From an uncultured Eubacteriales bacterium (lineage in GTDB: Bacteria > Bacillota > Clostridia > Oscillospirales > Acutalibacteraceae): 6,531 nt of DNA. The notes under the pieces are model-generated. The model searched no databases. It was not told the DNA's origin and worked only from the letters and a program-made list of their open reading frames with translations. The position numbers and the translations under genes are program-made. Positions 1 through 6,486 of this stretch are shown here, piece after piece. The stretch is taken from positions 1 through 6,531 of the forward strand of contig ONWP01000185.1 in the NCBI GenBank assembly GCA_900321595.1, read 5' to 3'. How positions within the stretch are numbered: position 1 is the first letter of the stretch; the number at the start of each line of letters is the position of its first letter.

Positions 1-1
1 G

Positions 2-433
2 GAAGAGGACGGCACGATCTTCGTCACCGCGCAGGATATCAACGACGCGCAGCGCGCGCTGGATATCATCGAGACCATCGCGAAGGATCCCGAGGTCGGC
101 GCGATCTACAAGGGCGTCGTCACCCGTCTGATGAGCTTCGGCGCGTTCGTCGAGATCGCCCCCGGCAAGGAGGGTCTGGTGCACATCAGCCAGCTTGACG
201 TCAAGCGCACCGAGAAGGTCGAGGACGTGGTCAACGTCGGCGACGAGGTCATCGTGAAGGTGCTGCCGATCGACGATCAGGGCAGACTGAACCTGTCCAG
301 ACGCGACGCGCTGATCGAGGTCGAGGGCCTCGTCCCCGAGGACGACGGCGCGCCCGAGAGAGGCGACCGCAGAGGCGGCGGCAACCGCAGAGGCGGCAAT
401 GACCGCAGACGCGGCGGCGGAAACAGACGCTGA
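2..433 (+). CDS. pnp: Polynucleotide phosphorylase, C-terminal fragment (5' end outside window)
   Basis: Polynucleotide phosphorylase is a 3'-to-5' phosphorolytic exoribonuclease that degrades and processes mRNA in the cytoplasm. Only the last 143 codons are present; the frame is open to the left edge, and the ATG at 131 is internal, not a start. The first ~30 residues (EEDGTIFVTAQD...) match the end of the KH RNA-binding domain. An S1 domain follows, from about GAIYKGVVTRLMSFGAFVEI through GKEGLVHISQL to GRLNLSRRDAL, in the order seen in bacterial Pnp. After a short acidic linker (VPEDDGAPE) comes a basic tail of about 24 residues built from RGG/NRR/DRR units, which probably adds nonspecific RNA contacts. 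The stop is TGA at 431-433, followed 17 bases later by a strong terminator, so transcription probably does not continue into iorA. Other S1 proteins (RpsA, YugI-type) were considered, but the KH-S1-C-terminus order favours Pnp. Confidence 0.93.
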   Translation, partial: EEDGTIFVTAQDINDAQRALDIIETIAKDPEVGAIYKGVVTRLMSFGAFVEIAPGKEGLVHISQLDVKRTEKVEDVVNVGDEVIVKVLPIDDQGRLNLSRRDALIEVEGLVPEDDGAPERGDRRGGGNRRGGNDRRRGGGNRR

Positions 434-450
434 TCGATCAGAATAACTGC

Positions 451-489
451 ACAGGGGGGCACTTCGATAAGAAGCGCTCCCCTGTTTTT
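451..489 (+). terminator. Intrinsic terminator of pnp
   Basis: Positions 451-460 (ACAGGGGGGC) pair with 476-485 (GCTCCCCTGT), with one G-T pair. After a one-base mismatch the helix continues as CTTC (462-465) with GAAG (471-474) around the five-base loop GATAA. A run of five T (485-489) follows directly. The helix is about 14 bp and GC-rich at its base, a textbook Rho-independent terminator that separates pnp from the downstream operon. Confidence 0.93.
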
Positions 490-517
490 AAAGAAACCTC
501 ATGCATAAGAGCATTTT

Positions 518-581
518 ATCGCGAAGCGATTCCATACTGTAAACCCGCCGCAGGCGATCACAGCCGCGGCGGAGCCGCCGC
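518..581. repeat. Cluster of three GNA-loop mini-hairpins upstream of iorA
   Basis: Three short perfect inverted repeats lie between the pnp terminator and the iorA promoter. They are ATCGC-GAA-GCGAT (518-530), CGCC-GCA-GGCG (546-556) and GCGGC-GGA-GCCGC (566-578). All three have a three-base GNA loop closed by a C-G pair. The third can also be read as a 7-bp palindrome with a two-base centre (566-581) ending two bases before the -35 box. This could be a dispersed intergenic repeat of the REP type, an operator region, or chance in GC-rich DNA. The pattern is directly visible; the role is unknown. Confidence 0.5.
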
Positions 582-583
582 TA

Positions 584-612
584 TTGACGCGGGAGAGAAA
601 ATGTGCTAAAAT
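584..612 (+). promoter_or_regulatory. Sigma-70-type promoter of the iorAB-metF-metH operon
   Basis: The -35 box is TTGACG (584-589), followed by a 17-base spacer and the -10 box TAAAAT (607-612). TG at 604-605 one base upstream makes an extended -10 (TGC-TAAAAT). The expected transcription start is near 619, leaving a leader of about 19 bases that contains little besides the ribosome binding site. There is therefore no room for a SAM or cobalamin riboswitch from this start. It is the only clear promoter before the four-gene operon. Confidence 0.85.
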
Positions 613-622
613 CGCGTCTAAT

Positions 623-630
623 GAGGGTGA
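623..630 (+). promoter_or_regulatory. Ribosome binding site deciding the iorA start
   Basis: GAGGGTGA lies seven bases before the ATG at 638. It supports that start over the in-frame TTG at 584, which is itself the first triplet of the -35 box and lies upstream of the predicted transcription start. Confidence 0.8.
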
Positions 631-637
631 TATTCAA

Positions 638-2443
638 ATGAAACAGCTTTTGATGGGCAACGAGGCCATCGCGTACGGCGCGCTGCGCGCCGGCGTGGGT
701 CTGGTCTGCGGCTATCCCGGCACCCCGTCCACAGAGGTGCTTGAGACCGTGGCGCGGCTCAAGCGCGCGGGACAGGCGCCCGACGTCTACGTGGAATGGA
801 GCGTCAACGAGAAATCCGCCATGGAGGTCGCCGCCGGCGCCGCTTACGCCGGGATGCGCTGCATGGTGACAATGAAGCAGGTGGGGCTGAACGTCGCGAG
901 CGACCCGCTGATGAGCTTCGCCTACGTGGGGCTCGAGGGCGGCACCGTGATCCTGGTCGCCGACGATCCCGGCCCCATCTCCTCCCAGACCGAGCAGGAT
1001 ACCCGGACGTTCGCCTCCTTCGCAAAGGTGCCGGTCTTCGATCCCTGCTCGCCGGAGGAGGCCTACCGGATGGTGCAGGACGCGTTCGAGCTGTCCGAAC
1101 GGGAGAAAACGCCTGTCATCCTGCGTCCGACGACGCGCGTCTGTCACGCGTCCGCGACCATTGAGACCGCGCCGTTCCCCGCGCCGAAGAAGCCGCGGGG
1201 CTTCGTGAAGGATCCGGGCCGCTGGGTCATCTTTCCGTGGCTGTCCTTCGCCAATCACGCGAAGATCGAGGCGCGCAACGACCGGCTGTCACGGGAGCTG
1301 AGCGATTACCCCGGCAACGAGCTTCTGCCCGGCGAGGGGCGCAGAGCCGTCGCCGTCGGCGGCGTATCCGCCGCGTATACGGCCGAGGCGCAGTCGCTGC
1401 TGGGGACACGGGCGCCGACGCTGCGCGTGGGCACGCCGTTCCCGTTCCCGACGGAAAAGGCGCTCTCGTTTCTGAAAAACGCGGACGAGGTCTTCGTCTT
1501 TGAGGAGCTCGATCCCGTCATCGAGCGCGAGCTGACGTACCTGTGCGGCAGATACGGTCTGCGCGTCAGCATACACGGCAAGCTGAGCGGCGAAATGCCC
1601 CGTTCCGGCGAAAACAGCGTGGAGCTGATCGCCGAAAAGCTGGCGGAGTACCTCGGCGTTCCGGCGCCCCAAAGACGGGAAAAGCCGGACGCGAGTCTGC
1701 CGGTCCGTCCGCCGACGCTGTGCGCCGGCTGTCCGCACCGGGCGTCCTTCTACGCGGTCAAGCAGGCCATGAAGGGGCGCAAATGCCTCTTCGCCGGCGA
1801 CATCGGCTGCTATACGCTCGGCAACGCGAAGCCGCTTGACATGACGGACACCTGCCTGTGCATGGGCGCGGGCATCACCATCGCCCAGGGCGTCAGGCAC
1901 GCCGAACCGGACACGGTCTGTTTCTCCTTCACGGGGGATTCGACCTTCTTCCACACGGGGCTCGCGGGCATCGCGAACGCCGTATACAACGGCGTGGACA
2001 TGGTTCCCGTCATCCTCGACAATTCGACGACCGCCATGACCGGCCGTCAGCCGAATCCGTCCACGGGCGTGAACGCCGTCGGCGAGGTGGCGCAGGTCAT
2101 CGATATCGCCGGGGTGCTGCGCGCGCTGGGCGTCAGCTCGGTTCAGACGGTGGATCCGCTCGATCAGGACGCGGCGGTCAGCGCCGTCCGCAAAGCCGCG
2201 GACGCGAAGGGCGTGAACGCGATCATCTTCCGTTCGCCCTGCGTCGGCCTCTTCAAGCCGGAAACGCGTATGACCGTGGAGGCGGACGCCTGTATCGGCT
2301 GTACGCGCTGCATCCGCGAGATCGGCTGTCCGGCGATCTCGTTCGCGGACGGAAAGGCCGTCATCGACAACACCTGCGTCGGCTGCGGGCTCTGCACGCA
2401 AATCTGTCCCGTCGGGGCGATCGGAGGTGCGCGTGATGTATAA
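638..2443 (+). CDS. iorA: Indolepyruvate:ferredoxin oxidoreductase, alpha subunit
   Basis: Catalytic subunit of the cytoplasmic enzyme that oxidatively decarboxylates indolepyruvate and other aryl-pyruvates with CoA, giving aryl-acetyl-CoA, CO2 and reduced ferredoxin. The 601-residue length is normal for IorA. The N-terminal pyrimidine-binding region carries GYPGTPSTEV (residues 25-34), MKQVGLNVASDPL and DDPGPISSQTEQDTR. The TPP/pyrophosphate domain starts around LCAGCPHR (C362, C365), with GDIGC (387-391), GDS (433-435) and DN (461-462) as the Mg-TPP motif. The C-terminus is a two-cluster ferredoxin domain: C552, C555, C558 and C564-P, then C580, C583, C586 and C590-P. The first cluster has five residues before its last Cys instead of three, a wider spacing that I recall as common in IorA. 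The start at 638 is set by the RBS and the promoter. The 3' end overlaps iorB by 8 bases, fitting coupled translation of the two subunits. No catalytic motif appears to be missing. Confidence 0.95.
   Translation: MKQLLMGNEAIAYGALRAGVGLVCGYPGTPSTEVLETVARLKRAGQAPDVYVEWSVNEKSAMEVAAGAAYAGMRCMVTMKQVGLNVASDPLMSFAYVGLEGGTVILVADDPGPISSQTEQDTRTFASFAKVPVFDPCSPEEAYRMVQDAFELSEREKTPVILRPTTRVCHASATIETAPFPAPKKPRGFVKDPGRWVIFPWLSFANHAKIEARNDRLSRELSDYPGNELLPGEGRRAVAVGGVSAAYTAEAQSLLGTRAPTLRVGTPFPFPTEKALSFLKNADEVFVFEELDPVIERELTYLCGRYGLRVSIHGKLSGEMPRSGENSVELIAEKLAEYLGVPAPQRREKPDASLPVRPPTLCAGCPHRASFYAVKQAMKGRKCLFAGDIGCYTLGNAKPLDMTDTCLCMGAGITIAQGVRHAEPDTVCFSFTGDSTFFHTGLAGIANAVYNGVDMVPVILDNSTTAMTGRQPNPSTGVNAVGEVAQVIDIAGVLRALGVSSVQTVDPLDQDAAVSAVRKAADAKGVNAIIFRSPCVGLFKPETRMTVEADACIGCTRCIREIGCPAISFADGKAVIDNTCVGCGLCTQICPVGAIGGARDV
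2422..2427 (+). promoter_or_regulatory. Ribosome binding site for iorB inside the end of iorA
   Basis: CGGAGG sits eight bases before ATG 2436. A longer reading from GTG 2427 would start inside this site, and GTG 2433 would be only five bases away, so ATG 2436 is the preferred iorB start. Confidence 0.7.
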
Positions 2444-3023
2444 TGTTCTGTTGGCGGGCGTCGGCGGTCAGGGCACCGTCCTGGCGAGCAGGCTGCTTGC
2501 CGTCTGCGCCGCGAACCGCGGCATGGACGCGCATACCGCGGAGACCATCGGCATGGCGCAGCGCGGCGGCTGCGTGACCAGCCATGTGCGCCTGGGCGCG
2601 TCCGAAACGCCGGTCAGTCCGCTCATCCCGGAGGGGCAGGCGGATCTGCTGCTGGGCTTCGAGCCCGGCGAGGCTGTGCGGGCGCTTCCCTTCCTGAAAA
2701 ACGACGGCAGCGTCGTCGTGGGCACGCTGGGCGTGACCCCGGTGACGGCTTCGCTCTCCGGCAGCGCCTATCGCGCGGTCGATATGCTGGCCATTCTCGA
2801 CCGCAGCGGCTTCGACGTGACCCGCGTGGACGGCGAAGGCCTCATGGCGGCCATCGGCAATCCGAAAACCTATAACGTCGCGCTCCTGGGCGCGGCCGCG
2901 GCGGCGGGAAAGCTGCTGTTCACCCGGGAGGAACTCTGCCGCGCGATCGACATGACCGTGCCGGAGCGCTTCCGGACGCTCAACAAAAACGTTCTTTTCA
3001 TCGGCGCAGACCACATCATTTGA
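2436..3023 (+). CDS. iorB: Indolepyruvate:ferredoxin oxidoreductase, beta subunit
   Basis: Small (gamma-type) subunit that partners IorA in aryl-pyruvate oxidation. The 195 residues match the usual length for IorB. The N-terminus has the family's glycine-rich turn LLAGVGGQG (residues 5-13), followed by the conserved AETIGMAQRGG segment (35-45) and SHVRLG. These are hallmarks of the 2-oxoacid:acceptor oxidoreductase gamma domain. A PxGxADLLLGFEPGEAVRALPFL-type stretch follows in the middle. There is no signal peptide, membrane segment or cysteine cluster, as expected for a subunit that relies on IorA for its Fe-S centres. The start codon lies inside the end of iorA (8-base overlap), so the two chains are probably made in equal amounts. 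It could be called the gamma subunit of a generic 2-oxoacid oxidoreductase, but adjacency to a clear IorA settles the name. Confidence 0.93.
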   Translation: MYNVLLAGVGGQGTVLASRLLAVCAANRGMDAHTAETIGMAQRGGCVTSHVRLGASETPVSPLIPEGQADLLLGFEPGEAVRALPFLKNDGSVVVGTLGVTPVTASLSGSAYRAVDMLAILDRSGFDVTRVDGEGLMAAIGNPKTYNVALLGAAAAAGKLLFTREELCRAIDMTVPERFRTLNKNVLFIGADHII

Positions 3024-3042
3024 CCGGATCGAGGGGTAAGAC

Positions 3043-3927
3043 ATGAAACTGAATCGTCTGCTCAGCTCATCGGAGCCGACATTGTCCTTTGAGGTATTCC
3101 CGCCGAAGACGTCGGATACCTACGCTTCCGTCGCCGACGCCGCGCTGCGCGTGGCGGATCTGCGGCCGCATTTTATGAGCGTGACCTGCGGCGCGGGCGG
3201 AACGACAGACCGGTTTACCAACGACATCGCTTCGCATATCATACGGGACAAGGGCGTGACGGCCATCGAGCACATCACGTGCGTTTCCGCCCGGCGGGAA
3301 AGCCTGCAGGCGCATCTGGACGCCGTGCAGGAGGCGGGCGTCGAGAACGTGCTGGCGCTGCGCGGCGATCTGCCGGAGGGCTACGACCCGGACGCGCATC
3401 ACGACTTCCGTCACGCGTCGGAGCTGATCACCTACATCCGGGCAAACAGCGAGCTGTGCATCGGCGGCGCCTGCTACCCGGAGGGACACCCCGAATCGCC
3501 CGACGTCAAGACTGATATCGATTATATCTACGAGAAACAGCAGGCCGGATGCGAATTCGTCACGACCCAGATGTTTTTCGACAATAATATTCTGTATAAA
3601 TACCTGTACAAGCTGCGTTCCCGCGGTGTGACGATCCCGGTCGTGGCCGGCATCATGCCCGTGACGAACGCGGCGCAGCTTAAGCGCATCCGCAAGCTCT
3701 CCGGCTCCCACCTGCCCATGAAGTTCCTGAGCATGGTGGACCGCTTCGGGAACGACCCGGCGGCGATGCGGCAGGCGGGCGTCATTTACGCCACGGAGCA
3801 GATCGTCGATCTGCTGGCAAACGGCGTGACGCACATCCACGTCTATTCGATGAACAAACCGGACGTGGCGCGGCAGATCCGCGACAGCCTGAACGTCATT
3901 CTGCCGACGGAGGCGGCCGCGTTATGA
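3043..3927 (+). CDS. metF: Methylenetetrahydrofolate reductase
   Basis: Flavoprotein that reduces 5,10-methylene-THF to 5-methyl-THF, the methyl donor for methionine synthase. It is a single TIM-barrel chain of 294 residues, the length of E. coli MetF, with no C-terminal regulatory domain. Motifs in order: FEVFPPKT with the probable catalytic acid Glu17; SVTCGAGGTTDR (46-57) in place of the E. coli SVTYGA segment; HITCV (77-81); ALRGDLP (105-111) with Asp109 near the flavin; CYPEGHPES (144-152); TTQMFFD (174-180) with Gln176 at the folate site; and AGIMPVTN. The start ATG has GAGGGG at 3031-3036, six bases upstream. iorB ends 19 bases before, and metH overlaps the stop by 4 bases. The electron donor (NADH or reduced ferredoxin, the latter usually with MetV) cannot be told from the sequence. 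No metV is adjacent. Confidence 0.95.
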   Translation: MKLNRLLSSSEPTLSFEVFPPKTSDTYASVADAALRVADLRPHFMSVTCGAGGTTDRFTNDIASHIIRDKGVTAIEHITCVSARRESLQAHLDAVQEAGVENVLALRGDLPEGYDPDAHHDFRHASELITYIRANSELCIGGACYPEGHPESPDVKTDIDYIYEKQQAGCEFVTTQMFFDNNILYKYLYKLRSRGVTIPVVAGIMPVTNAAQLKRIRKLSGSHLPMKFLSMVDRFGNDPAAMRQAGVIYATEQIVDLLANGVTHIHVYSMNKPDVARQIRDSLNVILPTEAAAL

Positions 3928-6317
3928 CCGGCAGCGAGCGGTTCCTGCGAAAGCTCGGCGGCGGCTTCACCTTCCTGGACGGCGGCACGGGAACGATCCT
4001 GCAGTCCATGGGGCTCGCGCCGGGCGAACGAAGCGAGGACTGGTGCCTGACGCATCCGGACAGGATCACGGAGCTGCACCTGGCGTACCTGAACGCCGGG
4101 AGCGACGTGATCAACACGAATACCTTCGGCGCGAACGTGCTGAAGATGGACGAGGCGCATCTGGAAAAGGTGCTGACGGCCGCGGTCGCGTGCGCCCGGG
4201 AGGCTGTGCGCCGATCCGGCAAAGAGGCGTTCGTCGCGCTGGATATCGGCCCGACGGGCAAGCTCCTGAAGCCCTACGGGACGATGGACTTCGAGGAGGC
4301 CGTGGAGGTCTTCGCGAAGACCGTGCGCATCGGCGCGAGGCTCGACGTGGATCTCGTCACGATCGAGACCATGACCGACCTTGCCGAGACGAAGGCGGCC
4401 GTGCTGGCCGTGAAGGAAAACAGCCGTCTGCCGTTCCTCGTCACGAACGTATACGACGCGACGGGGCGCACCATGACCGGCTCGACGCCGGAGGCCCTGA
4501 CCGCGATGCTCGAGGGGCTCGGCGCGTGCGCCGTGGGCGTGAACTGCTCGCTGGGGCCGGATCAGATGAAAAACCTCATCCCCCGGTTTGCCGCCTGCGC
4601 GTCCGTCCCGGTCGTCATCAAGCCGAACGCCGGTCTTCCGGACACGATCGACGGAAAGACCGTCTACAATATCACGCCCGAAGCCTTTGCCGCCGAAATG
4701 CGCGTGGCCGCCGAACACGGCGCGGTCGTCCTCGGCGGCTGCTGCGGCACCACGCCGGACTATATCCGGGCGCTGACGGCCGCTGTGGCCGATCTGACGC
4801 CCGCGAAGCCGCGGCCGCAGCCGTACGGCGTCGTCGCCTCCGCGCGCAGGGTCGCGCAGGTAGGCCATGCTCCGATCATCGTCGGGGAGCGCATCAATCC
4901 CACCGGCAAGCCGAAGCTCAAAGCGGCGATCCGGGAAGGGGATCTGGACTATATCGTGGATCTCGCGCTCGATCAGGCCGATCAGGGCGCGGACGTGCTG
5001 GATGTGAACGTCGGACTGCCCGGCACGGACGAAAAGCGGCTCCTGCCGGACGCGGTGGACGCGATCTGCCCGCTGTGCGAGCTGCCGCTGCAGCTGGATT
5101 CCGCCGACCCGCAGGCGCTCGAGCGCGCTATGCGCCGGTATCCCGGCAAGCCCATGGTCAACTCTGTCAACGCGAAGCGGGAAAGCCTCGATACGGTGCT
5201 GCCGCTGGTCAAAAAGTACGGCGGGCTCGTCGTGGGGCTGACGCTCGACGAGGACGGGATCCCCGAGACGGCGCAGGGCCGCGTACAGCTCGCGAAGCGC
5301 ATTTACGAGGCCGCCGCCGGGTACGGGATCGCGCCGCGGGACGTGATCATCGATCCGCTGACGCTCACGGTCAGCACCGATCCCGGCAACGCGGACGTGA
5401 CGCTGGAGGCCGTCCGGCGCATCAAGACGGAGCTGGGCGGGACGTGCATCCTCGGCGTGTCGAATATCTCCTTCGGGCTGCCCGCGCGGCCGGTGCTGGG
5501 CGCCGTCTTCCTCACCATGGCGCTGTGCGCCGGGCTGGACGCGGCGATCATCAATCCCGGCTCGCCGGAGATGCTGCGCGCGATGACCGCGTACCGGGCG
5601 CTGACCGGACGCGATCCCGGCTTCCGGGCGTACACCGCGCTCATGGCGGACGCGTCGCCGGAGAAGACGGTCGAAAAAACAGAGAAGACGCCGGCGGACA
5701 AACTCTTCGACGCCGTGCTCAACGGAGATGAGAACGCGGCGGCGCGTCAGGCGCAGGTTTGCCTCGAGGCGGCTGAACCGACGGCGGTCATCAACGATAC
5801 GCTGATCCCGGCGCTGAACGAGGTCGGCGCGCGGTTCGAATCCGGCCGCATCTTCCTGCCGGGGCTGCTGCTGAGCGCGAAGGCGGCGTCGGCGGCGTTT
5901 GACGCGGCGCGGGCGCGCATGCAGGCGCTCGGCGGCGAGCGGGAGCCGCGCGGCACGGTCGTCATCGCCACCGTGAAGGGCGACATCCACGACATCGGCA
6001 AGAATATCGTCAAAGCGGTGATGGAAAACTTCGGCTTCGAGATCGTCGACCTGGGACGGGACGTCCCGGCGGAGGCGGTCCTGCGGGCTGTCCGCGATAC
6101 GGGCGCGCGCCTCTGCGGCCTGTCGGCGCTCATGACCACCACCGTCCCCGCGATGGAGGAGACCGCGCGGCTGATCAAGCGCGAGGCGCCGGAATGCGCC
6201 GTCATGGTCGGCGGCGCCGTCCTGACCGAGGACATCGCGAAGAGCATCGGCGCGGACTACTACGCCGCGGACGCGATGGCAGCGGTGCGAATCGGCGAAC
6301 AGATCTACCCGGAATAG
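3924..6317 (+). CDS. metH: Cobalamin-dependent methionine synthase, short form without reactivation domain
   Basis: Transfers the methyl group of 5-methyl-THF to homocysteine through cob(I)alamin, forming methionine and THF. The 797 residues hold three modules. The homocysteine barrel (about 1-290) has zinc ligands Cys208 in GVNCSLGP and Cys273-Cys274 in GGCCGTTP. The pterin-binding barrel (about 318-565) begins with IIVGERINPTG and includes DVNVGLPG and IIDPLTLTVS. After a charged linker (566-589) come the helical cap (about 590-670) and the B12 Rossmann domain, with D687-x-H689-x-x-G692 (lower axial His), S734-A-L736 and GG 763-764. The C-terminal AdoMet-binding reactivation domain of E. 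coli MetH (~1227 aa) is absent; the chain ends right after the B12 domain. This short form is known from Thermotoga and many Clostridia and implies reactivation by another protein. Its ATG overlaps the metF stop (ATGA), with GGAGG at 3909-3913. All visible ligands are intact. Confidence 0.95.
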   Translation: MTGSERFLRKLGGGFTFLDGGTGTILQSMGLAPGERSEDWCLTHPDRITELHLAYLNAGSDVINTNTFGANVLKMDEAHLEKVLTAAVACAREAVRRSGKEAFVALDIGPTGKLLKPYGTMDFEEAVEVFAKTVRIGARLDVDLVTIETMTDLAETKAAVLAVKENSRLPFLVTNVYDATGRTMTGSTPEALTAMLEGLGACAVGVNCSLGPDQMKNLIPRFAACASVPVVIKPNAGLPDTIDGKTVYNITPEAFAAEMRVAAEHGAVVLGGCCGTTPDYIRALTAAVADLTPAKPRPQPYGVVASARRVAQVGHAPIIVGERINPTGKPKLKAAIREGDLDYIVDLALDQADQGADVLDVNVGLPGTDEKRLLPDAVDAICPLCELPLQLDSADPQALERAMRRYPGKPMVNSVNAKRESLDTVLPLVKKYGGLVVGLTLDEDGIPETAQGRVQLAKRIYEAAAGYGIAPRDVIIDPLTLTVSTDPGNADVTLEAVRRIKTELGGTCILGVSNISFGLPARPVLGAVFLTMALCAGLDAAIINPGSPEMLRAMTAYRALTGRDPGFRAYTALMADASPEKTVEKTEKTPADKLFDAVLNGDENAAARQAQVCLEAAEPTAVINDTLIPALNEVGARFESGRIFLPGLLLSAKAASAAFDAARARMQALGGEREPRGTVVIATVKGDIHDIGKNIVKAVMENFGFEIVDLGRDVPAEAVLRAVRDTGARLCGLSALMTTTVPAMEETARLIKREAPECAVMVGGAVLTEDIAKSIGADYYAADAMAAVRIGEQIYPE

Positions 6318-6340
6318 ACCGGAAACAAAACGAAAAGCAT

Positions 6341-6372
6341 GAGGGACAGCGCGAAAGCCGTCCCTCGTTTTT
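6341..6372 (+). terminator. Intrinsic terminator of the iorAB-metF-metH operon
   Basis: GAGGGAC (6341-6347) pairs with GTCCCTC (6360-6366). A small inner GC-GAAA-GC hairpin (6351-6358) sits at the top, followed by G and a T-run (6368-6372). It begins 23 bases after the metH stop, a normal Rho-independent terminator position. Confidence 0.9.
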
Positions 6373-6431
6373 CTTGTTTCGACATGTTTATATATACTGT
6401 TTTGAATCCTGCGAAATGCGCGAAAACCGGC

Positions 6432-6460
6432 TTGACAAACACGTCCGTATCGCCTATTAT
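6432..6460 (+). promoter_or_regulatory. Sigma-70-type promoter for the gene at the right edge
   Basis: TTGACA (6432-6437) is a perfect -35 box. A 17-base spacer leads to TATTAT (6455-6460), a good -10 box. The expected start of transcription is near 6467, about 20 bases before the ATG at 6487. Two copies of GCGAAA (6411 and 6420), nine bases apart, lie just upstream of the -35 box and might be a regulator site, but they are too short to call. Confidence 0.85.
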
Positions 6461-6486
6461 GAAACAAAAAACGGAAGCGGGACGTC

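Noticed and set aside
501..514. ATGC-ATAAGA-GCAT inverted repeat followed by TTTT as a second terminator
   Set aside because: Only four base pairs with an AT-containing stem; too weak to terminate, and the strong hairpin at 451-489 already does the job.
619..637. SAM or cobalamin riboswitch before the operon
   Set aside because: The leader downstream of the predicted start is only about 19 bases, and the upstream intergenic DNA shows no B12-box or SAM-box architecture and no second terminator.
1289..2401. A 370-codon open frame on the minus strand opposite iorA
   Set aside because: Same cause: low-complexity Arg/Ala/Asp/Val-rich translation antisense to a clearly coding gene, with no RBS or domain.
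3024..3042. Separate promoter or regulatory site between iorB and metF
   Set aside because: The 19-base gap holds just the metF ribosome binding site, with no room for promoter elements outside coding DNA and no clear match in the end of iorB.
4043..5731. A 562-codon + strand frame inside metH
   Set aside because: It is out of frame with metH and translates to Arg/Gly/Ala-rich low-complexity sequence, a shifted shadow of the real gene.
6370..6398. Possible extra promoter with TATACT at 6393-6398 after the metH terminator
   Set aside because: The AT-rich stretch has a -10-like match but no acceptable -35 at the right distance, and the promoter at 6432-6460 is far better.
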